From an uncultured Aquimarina sp. (GTDB taxonomy: Bacteria > Bacteroidota > Bacteroidia > Flavobacteriales > Flavobacteriaceae): a stretch of DNA of 64,000 nucleotides. A model generated the notes under the pieces. The model worked only from the letters and a program-made list of their open reading frames with translations. It did not search any database and was not told where the DNA came from. Location: contig CANLCT010000018.1 in the NCBI GenBank assembly GCA_947489195.1, forward strand, positions 1 to 64,000. Direction: 5' to 3'. The first letter of the stretch is position 1. The number at the start of each line of letters is the position of its first letter. This document shows, in pieces, positions 27,755 to 37,245 of the stretch. Position numbers and translations under genes: made by a program.

Positions 27755-28363
27755 TTACTTCTGCCCTCTTAATACAGGATTTAATTCATCATCGTTATAC
27801 ATTTTCATCTGTTTGTATACTTTCATGTATTTATTTCCTGCTTCAATATCCGTAAGTAATTGCTCAATTGCGGTAGATAAATCCACACGTTGTTCCAATA
27901 AAACATCAAGCTTTTTTTGACAAGCAGCACGGTGAGTGTCTGTAGCATCAGTTCGTGTTGCCTCTTCTGTCATATGATAAATTTTTAAAGCCAAAATAGA
28001 CAAACGGTCAAAAGCCCAGGCTGGACTTTCTGAATTTATAGTAGCCTTTTCTTTTACAGCAACAGACTCATATAAATCTAAAAAATAGCCATCTAAGTAC
28101 TCTACCATATCTGTTCGATCTTGGTTTGAAGCATCTATTTGACGCTTTAAAGTTAAGGCTGCCACTGGGTCTATTTGCGGATCGCGAATAATATCTTCAT
28201 AATGCCATTGAACTGTATCAATCCAACATTTACGATATAACAGGTGCGAAAATAAATCATCTTCACTCTTATAAGGGTTTTCAAAGGCTTGGTCAACATT
28301 ATCTAACACATGGTATTTTGCAATCACTTCTTGAAAAATTGCATTGGCAGTCGTAGTAATCAT
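27755..28363 (-). CDS. DUF4254 protein
   Basis: A 202-residue, mostly helical cytoplasmic protein of the DUF4254 family (signature features YRKCWIDTVQWHYEDIIRDP near 45 and LNDKIDQ-like SLDDKI variant here ESPAWAFDRLSILALKIYHM near 125). It precedes and is co-transcribed with the GT9 gene. The function is unknown, but the constant linkage to GT9 implies a role in LPS or surface sugar assembly. Confidence 0.85.
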   Translation of the reverse strand: MITTTANAIFQEVIAKYHVLDNVDQAFENPYKSEDDLFSHLLYRKCWIDTVQWHYEDIIRDPQIDPVAALTLKRQIDASNQDRTDMVEYLDGYFLDLYESVAVKEKATINSESPAWAFDRLSILALKIYHMTEEATRTDATDTHRAACQKKLDVLLEQRVDLSTAIEQLLTDIEAGNKYMKVYKQMKMYNDDELNPVLRGQK

Positions 28364-28480
28364 ATTATTGATGCTTGTTATTACAACACAAAGATATTGT
28401 TTTTACACTATATGCTCGTATTTTGTTATAATCTAACAATTAGATAAAAACTATGTTCTCTTATATTTTTACATAGCATA

Positions 28481-28512
28481 TTTGCCAATACGTATCCTGT
28501 TTTATATTTTTG
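28481..28512 (+). promoter_or_regulatory. Bacteroidota-type promoter of the 80-residue membrane protein
   Basis: TTTG at 28481-28484 and TATTTTTG at 28505-28512 are separated by 20 bases, a close match to the -33/-7 consensus TTTG-N19-TAnnTTTG. The ATG is 38 bases downstream. Confidence 0.65.
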
Positions 28513-28549
28513 CTTTTAAATTAGGTGACTTACCTTAATACTATTTATT

Positions 28550-28792
28550 ATGAAAAAGTTTTTCGAAGGATTTCAATATTTTATGGAAGAAGTTGCTTTT
28601 GCACCTTTGAATGCATTAAGAGCTTTAGAATTAGAAAGTTGGTTTGGAGCTAACATTTTAAACTGGGGCTTTATGCTTATTGGAATGGCTGCATTCGTAT
28701 ATTGGATGAAACAATTAAAAGGTTTTAATGACAATAAGGAAGAGCGCAGGTATGTTGTTTCGCATTCTTTTTTAGCTGAAGACAAACAATAA
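28550..28792 (+). CDS. Small membrane protein, DUF6341-like
   Basis: An 80-residue protein with an amphipathic N-terminal segment (MKKFFEGFQYFMEEVAFAPLNALRAL), one transmembrane helix (about 36-54, NWGFMLIGMAAFVYWMKQL) and a charged tail (DNKEERR) ending HSFLAEDKQ. This plan matches the small flavobacterial family I recall as DUF6341. It has its own promoter and terminator, which indicates an independent, probably well expressed gene. Function unknown. Confidence 0.8.
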   Translation: MKKFFEGFQYFMEEVAFAPLNALRALELESWFGANILNWGFMLIGMAAFVYWMKQLKGFNDNKEERRYVVSHSFLAEDKQ

Positions 28793-29117
28793 TTAGTTTA
28801 CTATTAAATTAAAAAACATCTCAAACGTGTTTTTTAATTCTAGGAGTTAAAAATATATAAAAGCCTTTACTCAATGAGTAAAGGCTTTTTTCTGTCATTT
28901 TACTACTGTTTTTTTTATAAAACAACCTACCTCTAACTATTTTTTTTGCTCTTTTTGTAGCTTTTTTCTTTCTTTTCGTGTTAAACTATTACTAAATAGC
29001 ATGTGTTTGATCTGCTATTACTCTAATTGATCGAAAAGGATTGAAAGTTCTTTTAAAAACAAGTTTAACTAACTTATTTTGTATTAAGATTTACTCACCA
29101 ACTTTACGGGCTTAATT
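28793..29117. other. Intergenic stretch with terminator
   Basis: About 325 bases. It holds the terminator at 28859-28891, a weaker preceding hairpin (AAAAAACA...TGTTTTTT, about 28810-28835) and the upstream region of the next gene. No coding frame is seen. Confidence 0.6.
28859..28891 (+). terminator. Terminator after the small membrane protein gene
   Basis: GCCTTTACTC / GAGTAAAGGC stem with a 3-base loop, flanked by AAAA and TTTTTT. Confidence 0.9.
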
Positions 29118-29531
29118 ATGAAAAAGATAAATTTATTGTTTTTAGGATTTTTATTTGCAACTATACATATTTATAGTCAAGATATTGCTACAACATTAAG
29201 CTCTAACACAGATGATTATATGAAATTTTTAGCAACCAGTGAAAGTGCTGAAGCTGTTGTTGCCTCTGATGATATTCGTGGTTTAATTGATTTAAACGTA
29301 CTTAATATTGCCGATGATAAAATTGAAATTGTATTGGACAGCGATTTAAGAGATACGGGCATTGTTCGTATTGTTAATGTAAAAACGGGTAAAAGAATAC
29401 GCAGAAAAGTTTCTTTTTTTAAAGGACAAATTAAAATCCCAGTACCCGATGCTAAAAAAGGAATTTATGAAGTTCAAGTAAAAACTTCAAACTCTACTAA
29501 TAAAATCAAAAAACGTTTTTCTGTTAAATAA
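29118..29531 (+). CDS. Secreted protein of unknown function
   Basis: A 137-residue protein with a signal peptide (residues 1-20, ending IYSQ). The mature part contains DNNL-like polar segments and ends in a beta-rich region (about 80-137: GIVRIVNVKTGKRIRRKVSFF...KGIYEVQVKTSNSTNKIKKRF). This end resembles the strand pattern of T9SS type A domains (GIYEVQV then a basic tail) but lacks the YPNP motif, so it is not called as one. It faces the next gene convergently across a shared terminator. Confidence 0.65.
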   Translation: MKKINLLFLGFLFATIHIYSQDIATTLSSNTDDYMKFLATSESAEAVVASDDIRGLIDLNVLNIADDKIEIVLDSDLRDTGIVRIVNVKTGKRIRRKVSFFKGQIKIPVPDAKKGIYEVQVKTSNSTNKIKKRFSVK

Positions 29532-29542
29532 AGGAAAAAAAA

Positions 29543-29574
29543 TAAGCAGCTATTCATTTATGGAATAGCTGCTT
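29543..29574. terminator. Bidirectional terminator between convergent secreted-protein genes
   Basis: AAGCAGCTATTC / GAATAGCTGCTT stem, 8-base loop, A/T runs on both sides, between a rightward gene ending at 29531 and a leftward gene ending at 29582. The palindrome is related in sequence to the one at 31198-31228. Confidence 0.9.
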
Positions 29575-29581
29575 AAAAATA

Positions 29582-31111
29582 TTAATTGGTTATTATTACT
29601 TTACCTGTGTCAATTAATATATCGTCAACAAAAATTTTGTATTGACTTGGAAATCTACCAAAGTAATCAGGTATTAGTTTTTTATTATAATTTATCTCTG
29701 TAATCCTTTCTCCAGTTCTTATACGCCCTCTAAAAACTTCATTTAAACCAACCATTACAACAACATTTCTGGAAAAATTTCTAAAATTTGTTTTTATTTC
29801 AAACTTTGGATTGTTAGTAGGTATAACTGTAGGTGATAAAATTATTTCAGGAAAATCTAAGAAAAGTACTCTTGCTGGATTTGACCAAGTTTTAATACAA
29901 GTCGGTACATTGACAACAACACCTGAACTTCTACGAACCTTTCGTGTAAAACACACATAAGTTTCTCTAAAATAATAATAAGATGTTGATTCACTTTGTG
30001 GTTTATAACTTTTAGATTGAGCAAAAGGTATTAATTCCAGATCTAAATTTTGTGCATTTGTCACATCACTATAAATATTTCTCAAATTATTTATTTTATC
30101 TTCTATTCTATACCATTGATGAGTATAATTAATTGAACCTCTTACTACTTCATCTTTTACGGATATCGTTGGATTTAAACCAATAATAGTTCGGGACTCC
30201 ATTCCCTCTCTTAAAGTTTGATTTATCCCACTAGCACCCAATGCATTAGAACCTCCAAAACCATAGCTAATAGGTGAATTTAATATTGGATCACCTATAA
30301 CCTTACTTGGATCAACCTTAATAGTAAATTTATGAATGAGTGACTTACCAGCAAAGTTAAAAATTATATTATTGTTATTAGCATCTACAACTCTTATAGA
30401 GGGTACTCTGTAAAAAGTAGTCGTCTCTGTTAATTTACCAGGCCTGTAATCTTTTTTTGTGCCAACTAATTTAGATCTTGTATCATTATCTGTTTTCGAA
30501 AACCATTTGTAACCTTTAATTATAGGTTTAAAAGCAGTACTACTTGTTATTGTTATAGATGTTGCTATAAGCCTTGGGGCTTCCTCTCCTTTATATATTG
30601 AAGTAATATTACCTATAGAACTAACTTTATTACCTCCAAAAGAAACATTGATACGTGAAGAATCAGAAGGAGCTGGAGTCGGTCTTGATACAACAGGCGT
30701 TGTAACAGACTTATTTTTGACTTCAATAGATATAGAGTTACTTCTTCTTTTAATTCCAGAATTTCTTTCGAACTCAGCATATAATTTACCCCCTGTAGCT
30801 TCAAAGCTATTCGCATTTAACCTAATATTAAAACTTTGTGAACTATCAAAACCTCCATTGTTTGCTCCAAAAACAAAAGTACCTTGTTCTACAAAAGTAG
30901 GAGGAGCACCATCAAAACTGGTTGTAAAGATGGAAACATGTCCATCATGACCCGAACCTACAGTAACATTAAATTGCACATTAATTGTAGAGTTCTCCCT
31001 AATCTCAATCTTATCAAGGTTTTCAATTTTAACAGATTGACCATACATAATACCAATAAATAATATTGGTAAAAGATTGGTAATTTTTAATAATAGTTTT
31101 TTAATTTTCAT
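29582..31111 (-). CDS. Secreted protein of unknown function, 509 residues
   Basis: The ATG at 31111 gives a clean signal peptide (MKIKKLLLKITNLLPILFIGIMYGQS), so it is preferred to the 27-codon TTG extension. The N-terminal part (about 27-135) is beta-rich and Ig-like (VKIENLDKIEIRENSTINVQF...). A Thr/Pro/Ser linker (TTPVVSRPTPAPSDSS) is at about 140-155. The rest is beta-rich with repeated NPTISV/NPKFEIKT-type strands. No T9SS sorting domain, lipobox or enzyme motif was seen. It lies downstream of a lipoprotein gene but is separated from it by a terminator. Confidence 0.65.
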   Translation of the reverse strand: MKIKKLLLKITNLLPILFIGIMYGQSVKIENLDKIEIRENSTINVQFNVTVGSGHDGHVSIFTTSFDGAPPTFVEQGTFVFGANNGGFDSSQSFNIRLNANSFEATGGKLYAEFERNSGIKRRSNSISIEVKNKSVTTPVVSRPTPAPSDSSRINVSFGGNKVSSIGNITSIYKGEEAPRLIATSITITSSTAFKPIIKGYKWFSKTDNDTRSKLVGTKKDYRPGKLTETTTFYRVPSIRVVDANNNNIIFNFAGKSLIHKFTIKVDPSKVIGDPILNSPISYGFGGSNALGASGINQTLREGMESRTIIGLNPTISVKDEVVRGSINYTHQWYRIEDKINNLRNIYSDVTNAQNLDLELIPFAQSKSYKPQSESTSYYYFRETYVCFTRKVRRSSGVVVNVPTCIKTWSNPARVLFLDFPEIILSPTVIPTNNPKFEIKTNFRNFSRNVVVMVGLNEVFRGRIRTGERITEINYNKKLIPDYFGRFPSQYKIFVDDILIDTGKVIITN

Positions 31112-31197
31112 ATGTGTATATTGTTGATTATGAACTGGCAATACTACACTATCCTTATTTATTAAAATGTTAGACAAGTAACATTTAAACAAAAAAT

Positions 31198-31228
31198 AAG
31201 TAGCTATTCCCTTACGGAATAACTACTT
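31198..31228 (-). terminator. Terminator after the lipoprotein gene
   Basis: AAGTAG.TATTCC / GGAATA.CTACTT with one internal C-A mismatch and a 5-base loop, in the leftward direction about 24 bases beyond the lipoprotein stop. Related in sequence to the palindrome at 29543-29574. Confidence 0.85.
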
Positions 31229-31251
31229 AAAAAACATAATAAAAAAAATTA

Positions 31252-32613
31252 TTATTTGTTATTTTCTGGCTGACCAATTACTCTTCCTATTGCAGTTGCT
31301 AAAGGTTGAGAAATTACTGGACAGTTAATAATTGCTCCTGTTGGAATTAAAAGATCATTGTCTGCACTTGTATCAAAATCATTTTGTAAAGAAGGCAATT
31401 CACCGTTCCCTCTAAAAGGAATTAATGTACCATCTGCTAAAAGCGCATTTACTTGATCAAAACTCTTTAAAATTACTCTATCCTCTGCTGGTACAGTAAA
31501 CTCTGTAATATGTGCATCCCACATTGGTGCATATCTTGAATCACTTGGATCAATTGGGAACGTATTTGTTGGATCATTCTCTTGACGTCCACTAGCTGAT
31601 GGCGTATTTAAACCTTGAAATCCATCCACATTGTTAGCCTCTGGTAATATTCCATTAGCTGTAGGGCTAAAAGGTAACATTGATCCTCCTGGAAATTCAC
31701 CAAATGCAGGTAGATTTGCTAATTTAGGAGCAAAAACACCTAATTCGATTGTTGCTGGAGCTGGATCAGAAGTATCTGTTACGATATGGAAATAATAGGC
31801 TCTTCCATCATGCCATCCATCTAACAATTGTAATACTACTGCAGCTCCATCTGTATCTAAGTTTATATTATTTAAATCATCTTCTTGCGCTTGTGAGTTC
31901 CCTGCTGGGTTAGGAATTCTGTCATGAATACCTGTTGCATTTGCCATCAATTGTGCATTTATAACCACACCACTAGGCAATACTACATATGATGACCAAT
32001 TTGCATCTGCTATAGCTCCAGGATTTACCTCTGCCGGAGGGAAACTAAACAATTCTACTCTTCCTTCTTCCGCAGGTGCTCCTCCTGCAACTAAGGATCT
32101 TTTAGGAGAAAAATCTACCGAACCTTCAAAAATTAATCTTCCATCTTCTGTCCATGTTGCATTTTGAACTCCGTCACTAGTAGCAGCGGCTGCCATACGT
32201 GGTGAATAAATTACTCCCAGTTGTTCTGCTTGCGCTCTATCAGAGGATTCTGTTATAATATAATATCCTTCTCTTCTTTCTCCATTACTTAATGTTTCCC
32301 AACCTTGAAAAAGTGGTAATCTTACTGTTGGTCCCGCAGGTACTACAGCTCTATCAACTCGGTAATCTAAACCTAAAACACTAGGTATAAATACGTTTTC
32401 ATCATCTTGAAATGTAAGTGCAGGATCTGCTGCATTGTAAGGTACTCCTCCATCTGCTTCTATACTTGCTAAAAGTAAATTTGCTTCATCTACAGGAGAG
32501 GCTACTTCTACTCCATTATTTGGCTGATCTACTACTGCATCATCATCACCACAACTCATTAAAACCATACTGGCCAAAACTGCACTTACGAATAATCTAT
32601 TTCTATTTTTCAT
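31252..32613 (-). CDS. Lipoprotein of unknown function with internal duplication
   Basis: A 453-residue protein whose signal sequence ends in a lipobox (VLMSC, lipidated Cys about residue 21) followed by GDDD, a common export flag for surface lipoproteins in Bacteroidota. The mature protein seems to hold two related halves: one with LFQGWE...REGYYIITESSDRAQAEQLGVIYSPRMA (about 98-145) and one with LLDGWHDGRAYYFHIVTDTSD...IELGVFAPKLA (about 260-300). The pattern G-W-x-G-R-x-YYFHI-x-T-(D/E)-x-S-D-x-A is shared. I do not recognise the family. An outer-membrane location is likely. Confidence 0.7.
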   Translation of the reverse strand: MKNRNRLFVSAVLASMVLMSCGDDDAVVDQPNNGVEVASPVDEANLLLASIEADGGVPYNAADPALTFQDDENVFIPSVLGLDYRVDRAVVPAGPTVRLPLFQGWETLSNGERREGYYIITESSDRAQAEQLGVIYSPRMAAAATSDGVQNATWTEDGRLIFEGSVDFSPKRSLVAGGAPAEEGRVELFSFPPAEVNPGAIADANWSSYVVLPSGVVINAQLMANATGIHDRIPNPAGNSQAQEDDLNNINLDTDGAAVVLQLLDGWHDGRAYYFHIVTDTSDPAPATIELGVFAPKLANLPAFGEFPGGSMLPFSPTANGILPEANNVDGFQGLNTPSASGRQENDPTNTFPIDPSDSRYAPMWDAHITEFTVPAEDRVILKSFDQVNALLADGTLIPFRGNGELPSLQNDFDTSADNDLLIPTGAIINCPVISQPLATAIGRVIGQPENNK

Positions 32614-32993
32614 CTCTAACTTTTTTTATTATCTACATTTTTAATAAATAAAAACTATTATGCTGGCCAGCTTTAAAATTATTTATCTATTATTCTCTTG
32701 CTGTATAGGTCAGATACATTTCAAAAAACTAACCAAAAAAAATTAAAAAAATACAACTAATTGAAAATCAAATGTTTGATATGGTATTGTTTAGATTTGT
32801 GTTTTCTTATTTGTTAAATAAAAGTTAGATAGCTTACTTAAAATTATACCTCAAAGTTTATATAATATCTTTTTGGATGCTAATTAGAAACAAAAACACC
32901 CCAGTTTTAAACATAAAACTGAGGTGTTTTTACAAAATATATGCTATACTATATATAAACAGTAATATTATCTTTTATTAAAAAGGCTAAAAA
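32614..32993. other. Intergenic stretch between lipoprotein gene and purD
   Basis: About 380 AT-rich bases. It includes the purD terminator and the unrecognised leftward promoter of the lipoprotein gene. No gene is seen. Confidence 0.6.
32892..32931 (-). terminator. Terminator of purD
   Basis: AAAAACACC.CAGTTTT / AAAACTG.GGTGTTTTT stem with one mismatch and a 6-base loop, 63 bases beyond the purD stop. Confidence 0.85.
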
Positions 32994-34265
32994 TTACAAA
33001 TCGAAACCTAAATCGGTACGGTAATACATCTCTTTAAATTGTATTTTCTTTACATTTTTATATGATATATCCAAAGCTTCTTTAAAATCATTACCAAACG
33101 AAGTCACGGTCAAAACACGACCTCCGTTAGTAACCACCTTTCCATCCTTTAATGTAGTACCCGCTTGAAAAACAATAGAGTCTTCTACCGTTTCAATACC
33201 CTTAATTTCATCGCCTTTGTCATAGGCCTCGGGGTAACCACCAGCAACAGTCATTACAGTTACCGCTGTACGAGGATCTAAATCCAATGAAACTTGATCT
33301 AAGGTTTGATTCCCTACGTTAACAAACAAATCCACCAGATCATTTTTAACACGAGGTAGTACTGCTTCTGTCTCTGGGTCTCCCATACGTACGTTATACT
33401 CAATAACCTTAGGCTCATTACCTACTTTTATTAACCCAATAAAAATAAAGCCTTTGTAATCTATATTTTCTTTGGCCAAACCTTCAACCGTTGGCTTAAT
33501 CACCTTGTTTTCTATTTTAGCCATAAATTCATCATTAGCAAATGGTACAGGCGAAATAGCTCCCATTCCTCCAGTATTTAAACCCGTATCCCCTTCTCCA
33601 ATGCGCTTATAATCTTTAGCTGTTGGTAATGTGATGTAATTTTTACCATCGGTAAGTACAAAAACACTTAATTCAATACCGTCTAAAAACTCTTCAATAA
33701 CCACTTTTTGACTTGCTTCTCCAAACTTTTCATTAGTCAGCATATCTGTTAGTTCGGCTTTAGCCTCAGCTAAATCATCTAAAATTAACACTCCTTTGCC
33801 CGCTGCTAAGCCATCTGCTTTTAAAACGTATGGAGGATTTAAAGTATTTAAAAAAGCATGTCCTTTTTCAACGGTTTCAGCTGTAAAACTTTCATAAGCA
33901 GCTGTTGGTATGTTATAACGCATTAAAAATTCCTTAGCATACTCTTTACTACCCTCTAACTGTGCACCTTCGGCAGAAGGACCAATTACTTTAACATGTT
34001 CCAATTGAGGATCTTTTTTGAAAAAGTCTGTAATTCCTGCTACTAATGGCACTTCGGGACCTACGACAAGCATTTCAATATTTTTAGTAAGTACCACTTC
34101 TTTAATTTTTTCAAAATCAGTGACACTTATATCTAAATTTGTGGCTATACTTGCGGTTCCCGCGTTTCCTGGAGCCACAAATAGTTTTGAACATAAATCA
34201 CTTTGAGCTAATTTGTATGCAAAAGTGTGCTCTCTTCCACCCGATCCTACAATAAGAATATTCAT
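32994..34265 (-). CDS. purD: Phosphoribosylamine--glycine ligase (GAR synthetase)
   Basis: A 423-residue cytoplasmic ATP-grasp enzyme for the second step of purine synthesis. Visible motifs are MNILIVGSGGREHTFAYKL at the start, the family signature KADGLAAGKGVL near 148 and the metal and ATP site IEYNVRMGDPETEAVLPR near 290. Length is normal. It is probably monocistronic, with a -7-like element CAAAAGTA (TACTTTTG on the coding strand) at 34301-34308 and its own terminator. Confidence 0.97.
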   Translation of the reverse strand: MNILIVGSGGREHTFAYKLAQSDLCSKLFVAPGNAGTASIATNLDISVTDFEKIKEVVLTKNIEMLVVGPEVPLVAGITDFFKKDPQLEHVKVIGPSAEGAQLEGSKEYAKEFLMRYNIPTAAYESFTAETVEKGHAFLNTLNPPYVLKADGLAAGKGVLILDDLAEAKAELTDMLTNEKFGEASQKVVIEEFLDGIELSVFVLTDGKNYITLPTAKDYKRIGEGDTGLNTGGMGAISPVPFANDEFMAKIENKVIKPTVEGLAKENIDYKGFIFIGLIKVGNEPKVIEYNVRMGDPETEAVLPRVKNDLVDLFVNVGNQTLDQVSLDLDPRTAVTVMTVAGGYPEAYDKGDEIKGIETVEDSIVFQAGTTLKDGKVVTNGGRVLTVTSFGNDFKEALDISYKNVKKIQFKEMYYRTDLGFDL

Positions 34266-34319
34266 TATAAATGTTTTGAAGTTCTTTTATTTTTAAAATG
34301 CAAAAGTACTCATTTGTCT

Positions 34320-34664
34320 TCAATTGTAAAGTGCTATTGCTTTATCAAATATTTCATAAACTTTTTCTACAGAAATGTCTTCATTGGGGTTTATCATTAG
34401 TAAAGAGGTAAATGTTCTTTTACCTTTAATTAAATCTGGATGTTCAATTTTAACACCTTTACCAACTGCAATATATGGAAAGCCCGATTTTTTATCGACC
34501 CATAAATAGCAAAAAATTTGATTTTGGAACATAAAACAAGGTAATTTATAATACCACCTATGTTCAAAATCGATATTATAATTTAGAATAATTTGTTTTA
34601 AAGCAAGTAAACAACTTTTAACAGGTTCGTTTTTATCTAAATAAAAATTATCTATTGGTTTCAT
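34320..34664 (-). CDS. DUF1801/YdhG-like protein
   Basis: A 114-residue cytoplasmic protein of the YdhG/DUF1801 group: the N-terminal helix with PVKSCLLALKQIILNYN, then WYYKLPCFMFQNQIFCYLWVDKKSGFPYIAVGKG. The fold is related to iron chaperone frataxin-like small proteins, but no specific role is established. It starts 29 bases after the sugar transferase stop and could be transcribed with it. Confidence 0.8.
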   Translation of the reverse strand: MKPIDNFYLDKNEPVKSCLLALKQIILNYNIDFEHRWYYKLPCFMFQNQIFCYLWVDKKSGFPYIAVGKGVKIEHPDLIKGKRTFTSLLMINPNEDISVEKVYEIFDKAIALYN

Positions 34665-34693
34665 TTATATTACATGCTTTACTGTCCTCCCTT

Positions 34694-36046
34694 TTAATAG
34701 GCTTTATCTTGCCCTTTTAATAAAATCAAAAGCGTATCGAACATAATTTTAATATCCATTAGTATAGACCAGTTTTCGATATAAAAAACATCGTATTTAA
34801 TTCGATTAATAATATCTTCATCTGATTTAATTTCGCCTCGATAGCCTTTTATTTGAGCTAAACCTGTGATACCTGGTCTAACAGAATGCCTGAATACAAA
34901 TTGATATTTGTCTATTTTTTCGGCGTATGCTGTAGTATAACGTGGTATGTGAGGTCTAGGTCCAACCACAGACATTTCTCCTTTTAAAACGTTAATAAAT
35001 TGCGGAATTTCATCAATACTTGTTCGGCGTAAAAAACGCCCTATCTTGGTTACACGCTCATCTTTTTCTGAAACATGTAAACGCCGTTCATTTCCTTCTA
35101 CGTTAAGTGATCTAAATTTATAACACATAAACTCACCATAGTTTACTCCATTTCGTTCGTGCTTATAAAATAATGGCCCTTTACTTTCTAATTTAATAAT
35201 TATATACATTAAAGGAATCAACCACGATAGTATTCCAATAATAACAATAAGCGATATTGCAATATCAATAAAACGTTTTACAATAACGTTTGCGGAGTCA
35301 TGCAATGGCATGTTCGGAATTGATAATACCGGGAGGTATTCGTAATAATCCGTTTTTAAATTAGAAACAGGCACTTTTTCTACATTTGGTATAAATTTTA
35401 ATACTATACCATTGCTTTCACAAAAGTTTACTATTTCATTAATCTCGGCTGTTGAAACCTCATGAAGTGCGCAATACACTTCATCAATTCTATTTTTTTT
35501 TAAGAAAGCTATTCCTTCGGTAATTTTTTTGTCTAAACTATCGGCAAATACACCTTGAAGGTAGTAACCCATTTCTGGCTTAGATTCAAAATAATTAAGT
35601 AGTTCTTGAGTTTGGGCAGAACTTCCAAATACCAAAATCCAGCGCTTGTTCCCACCAAAATACTGACGGTATTTTTGTAATAAAAAATATAAAGTAAGCT
35701 TAGCTAATGAAATTATAAAAATTGTTATCCCAAAAAACAATAGTGTTTCGGCACCTGTTATGGTTCTACTTTTTACAATACCATAATAAGAATATAAAAC
35801 AAGCATAAGTAAAAAAGCTTGTTTTACGATTAGTCGAATAATTTTTAATACCGAAGTAAATCGATAAACTTTGTAAAAACGCACCCACATCGATGAAGCT
35901 AACCAACCAGATGAAAGGTATAGATAAAAGAATAAACTTGTGGAATTACCTAATAAAAAATAGGCACAAAAACACAATGCCAACAAATCAAATAACACGA
36001 TTAGTGGGCGAATTAAAAATGAATATCCTTTTAAAACCTTAGGCAT
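34694..36046 (-). CDS. Polyprenyl-phosphate sugar-1-phosphate transferase (WcaJ/WbaP type)
   Basis: A 450-residue membrane enzyme that starts repeat-unit synthesis for an exopolysaccharide or O-antigen by moving a sugar-1-phosphate to undecaprenyl phosphate. Four to five N-terminal helices (about 10-130) are followed by a nucleotide-binding-like CoA_binding_3 domain (RWILVFGSSAQTQELLNYF, about 138-230), a further helix (about 265-290) and the catalytic bacterial sugar transferase domain with VVGPRPHIPRYT and RPGITGLAQIKGYRGE. Its ATG directly abuts the TAA of the UDP-glucuronate decarboxylase gene, so the two are translationally coupled. Confidence 0.93.
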   Translation of the reverse strand: MPKVLKGYSFLIRPLIVLFDLLALCFCAYFLLGNSTSLFFYLYLSSGWLASSMWVRFYKVYRFTSVLKIIRLIVKQAFLLMLVLYSYYGIVKSRTITGAETLLFFGITIFIISLAKLTLYFLLQKYRQYFGGNKRWILVFGSSAQTQELLNYFESKPEMGYYLQGVFADSLDKKITEGIAFLKKNRIDEVYCALHEVSTAEINEIVNFCESNGIVLKFIPNVEKVPVSNLKTDYYEYLPVLSIPNMPLHDSANVIVKRFIDIAISLIVIIGILSWLIPLMYIIIKLESKGPLFYKHERNGVNYGEFMCYKFRSLNVEGNERRLHVSEKDERVTKIGRFLRRTSIDEIPQFINVLKGEMSVVGPRPHIPRYTTAYAEKIDKYQFVFRHSVRPGITGLAQIKGYRGEIKSDEDIINRIKYDVFYIENWSILMDIKIMFDTLLILLKGQDKAY

Positions 36047-37054
36047 TTAAAGTTTTTTTGTTTTTATATAACCATCAAACGTTTTATGCTCCTTTTTATG
36101 CAGTTTTTCCGAAGGTAAATTCTTAAAATATTCATAGGTTTTTTGTAAACCAACAGTTCTGCTTACTTTTGGTTCCCATCCTAATATTTTTTTAGCTAAC
36201 GAAATATCTGGACGACGCTGCAAAGGGTCATTTACTGGTAGTTGCTTAAACACTACTTTTTGATCTGTACCTGTTAGTTTTATAATTTCATCAGCAAAAT
36301 CACGTATCGTTATTTCGGAAGGATTTCCAATATTTACTGGCTGAGAATACTCCGAAAGTAATAACCTATAAAGTCCTTCTACTTGATCATCAATAAAACA
36401 AAAAGAGCGTGTTTGCGAACCGTTACCAAATACGGTTAAATCTTCGCCTCGCAAAGCCTGACCAATAAAAGCAGGAATAACGCGACCATCATTTAATCGC
36501 ATGCGTGGTCCATAAGTATTAAAAATACGTGCTATACGTACCGGGACTTTATGAAAAGTATGATATGCCATAGTCATGGCTTCTTGAAAACGTTTAGCTT
36601 CGTCATAAACGCCTCTGGGACCAACTGAATTTACATTTCCGTAATAATCTTCGGTTTGAGGGTGCACTAATGGATCTCCATAAATTTCACTAGTCGAAGC
36701 TATTAAAATAGTGGCTCCTTTTGCCAGTGCTAAACCTAAACAATTATGAGTACCTAATGAACCTACTTTTAAAGTTTGAATTGGAATTTTTAAATAATCA
36801 ATCGGACTTGCAGGCGATGCAAAATGCAAAATATAATCTAGCTTTCCCTCTATAGAAATATGATCACAAATATCATGCTCAATAAATGTAAAATCTGGAT
36901 GATTTTTTAAGTGGGCTATATTATCATAACTTCCGGTAATAAAGTTATCCATTCCTATTACTGCATAGCTTTCCCTTATAAAACGATCACATAAGTGTGA
37001 TCCTAAAAAACCAGCTGCTCCAGTAATTAAAACACGTTTTTTACTTTGAGACAT
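36047..37054 (-). CDS. uxs: UDP-glucuronate decarboxylase (UDP-xylose synthase)
   Basis: A 335-residue extended SDR enzyme that converts UDP-glucuronate to UDP-xylose. The NAD motif is [10 protein letters not shown] (residues about 11-20), the catalytic Tyr-Lys pair is in [12 protein letters not shown] (about 148) and the family motifs [18 protein letters not shown] and [11 protein letters not shown] are intact. The ATG at 37054 is preferred to the TTG two codons upstream. With the coupled sugar transferase it points to a xylose-containing surface polysaccharide, although the rest of a glycan locus is not in the window. Confidence 0.93.
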   Translation of the reverse strand: MSQSKKRVLITGAAGFLGSHLCDRFIRESYAVIGMDNFITGSYDNIAHLKNHPDFTFIEHDICDHISIEGKLDYILHFASPASPIDYLKIPIQTLKVGSLGTHNCLGLALAKGATILIASTSEIYGDPLVHPQTEDYYGNVNSVGPRGVYDEAKRFQEAMTMAYHTFHKVPVRIARIFNTYGPRMRLNDGRVIPAFIGQALRGEDLTVFGNGSQTRSFCFIDDQVEGLYRLLLSEYSQPVNIGNPSEITIRDFADEIIKLTGTDQKVVFKQLPVNDPLQRRPDISLAKKILGWEPKVSRTVGLQKTYEYFKNLPSEKLHKKEHKTFDGYIKTKKL

Positions 37055-37245
37055 TAACAATTATTTTTGTTTTCCGAAAATACAAAAACAAAGTGTACTT
37101 TAAATATTTTAAGGTTTTTAAAAAGAACTATTTATTCTTATTTTAATCAATTTTTTTAACTCAATGATCTTAAAAAAAAATCTAATACACTAAATATCAG
37201 TTAATAAAACACATTAAACATTTAAAAACAAAATTTAATCTACTA

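Noticed and set aside
29118-29531. T9SS type A sorting domain in the 137-residue secreted protein
   Set aside because: The end has GIYEVQV-like strands and a basic tail, but the opening YPNP motif and the expected length of about 70-80 residues with that layout are missing.
31112-31192. 27-codon TTG extension of the 509-residue secreted protein
   Set aside because: It would place a hydrophilic segment ahead of a clean signal peptide that starts at the ATG at 31111.
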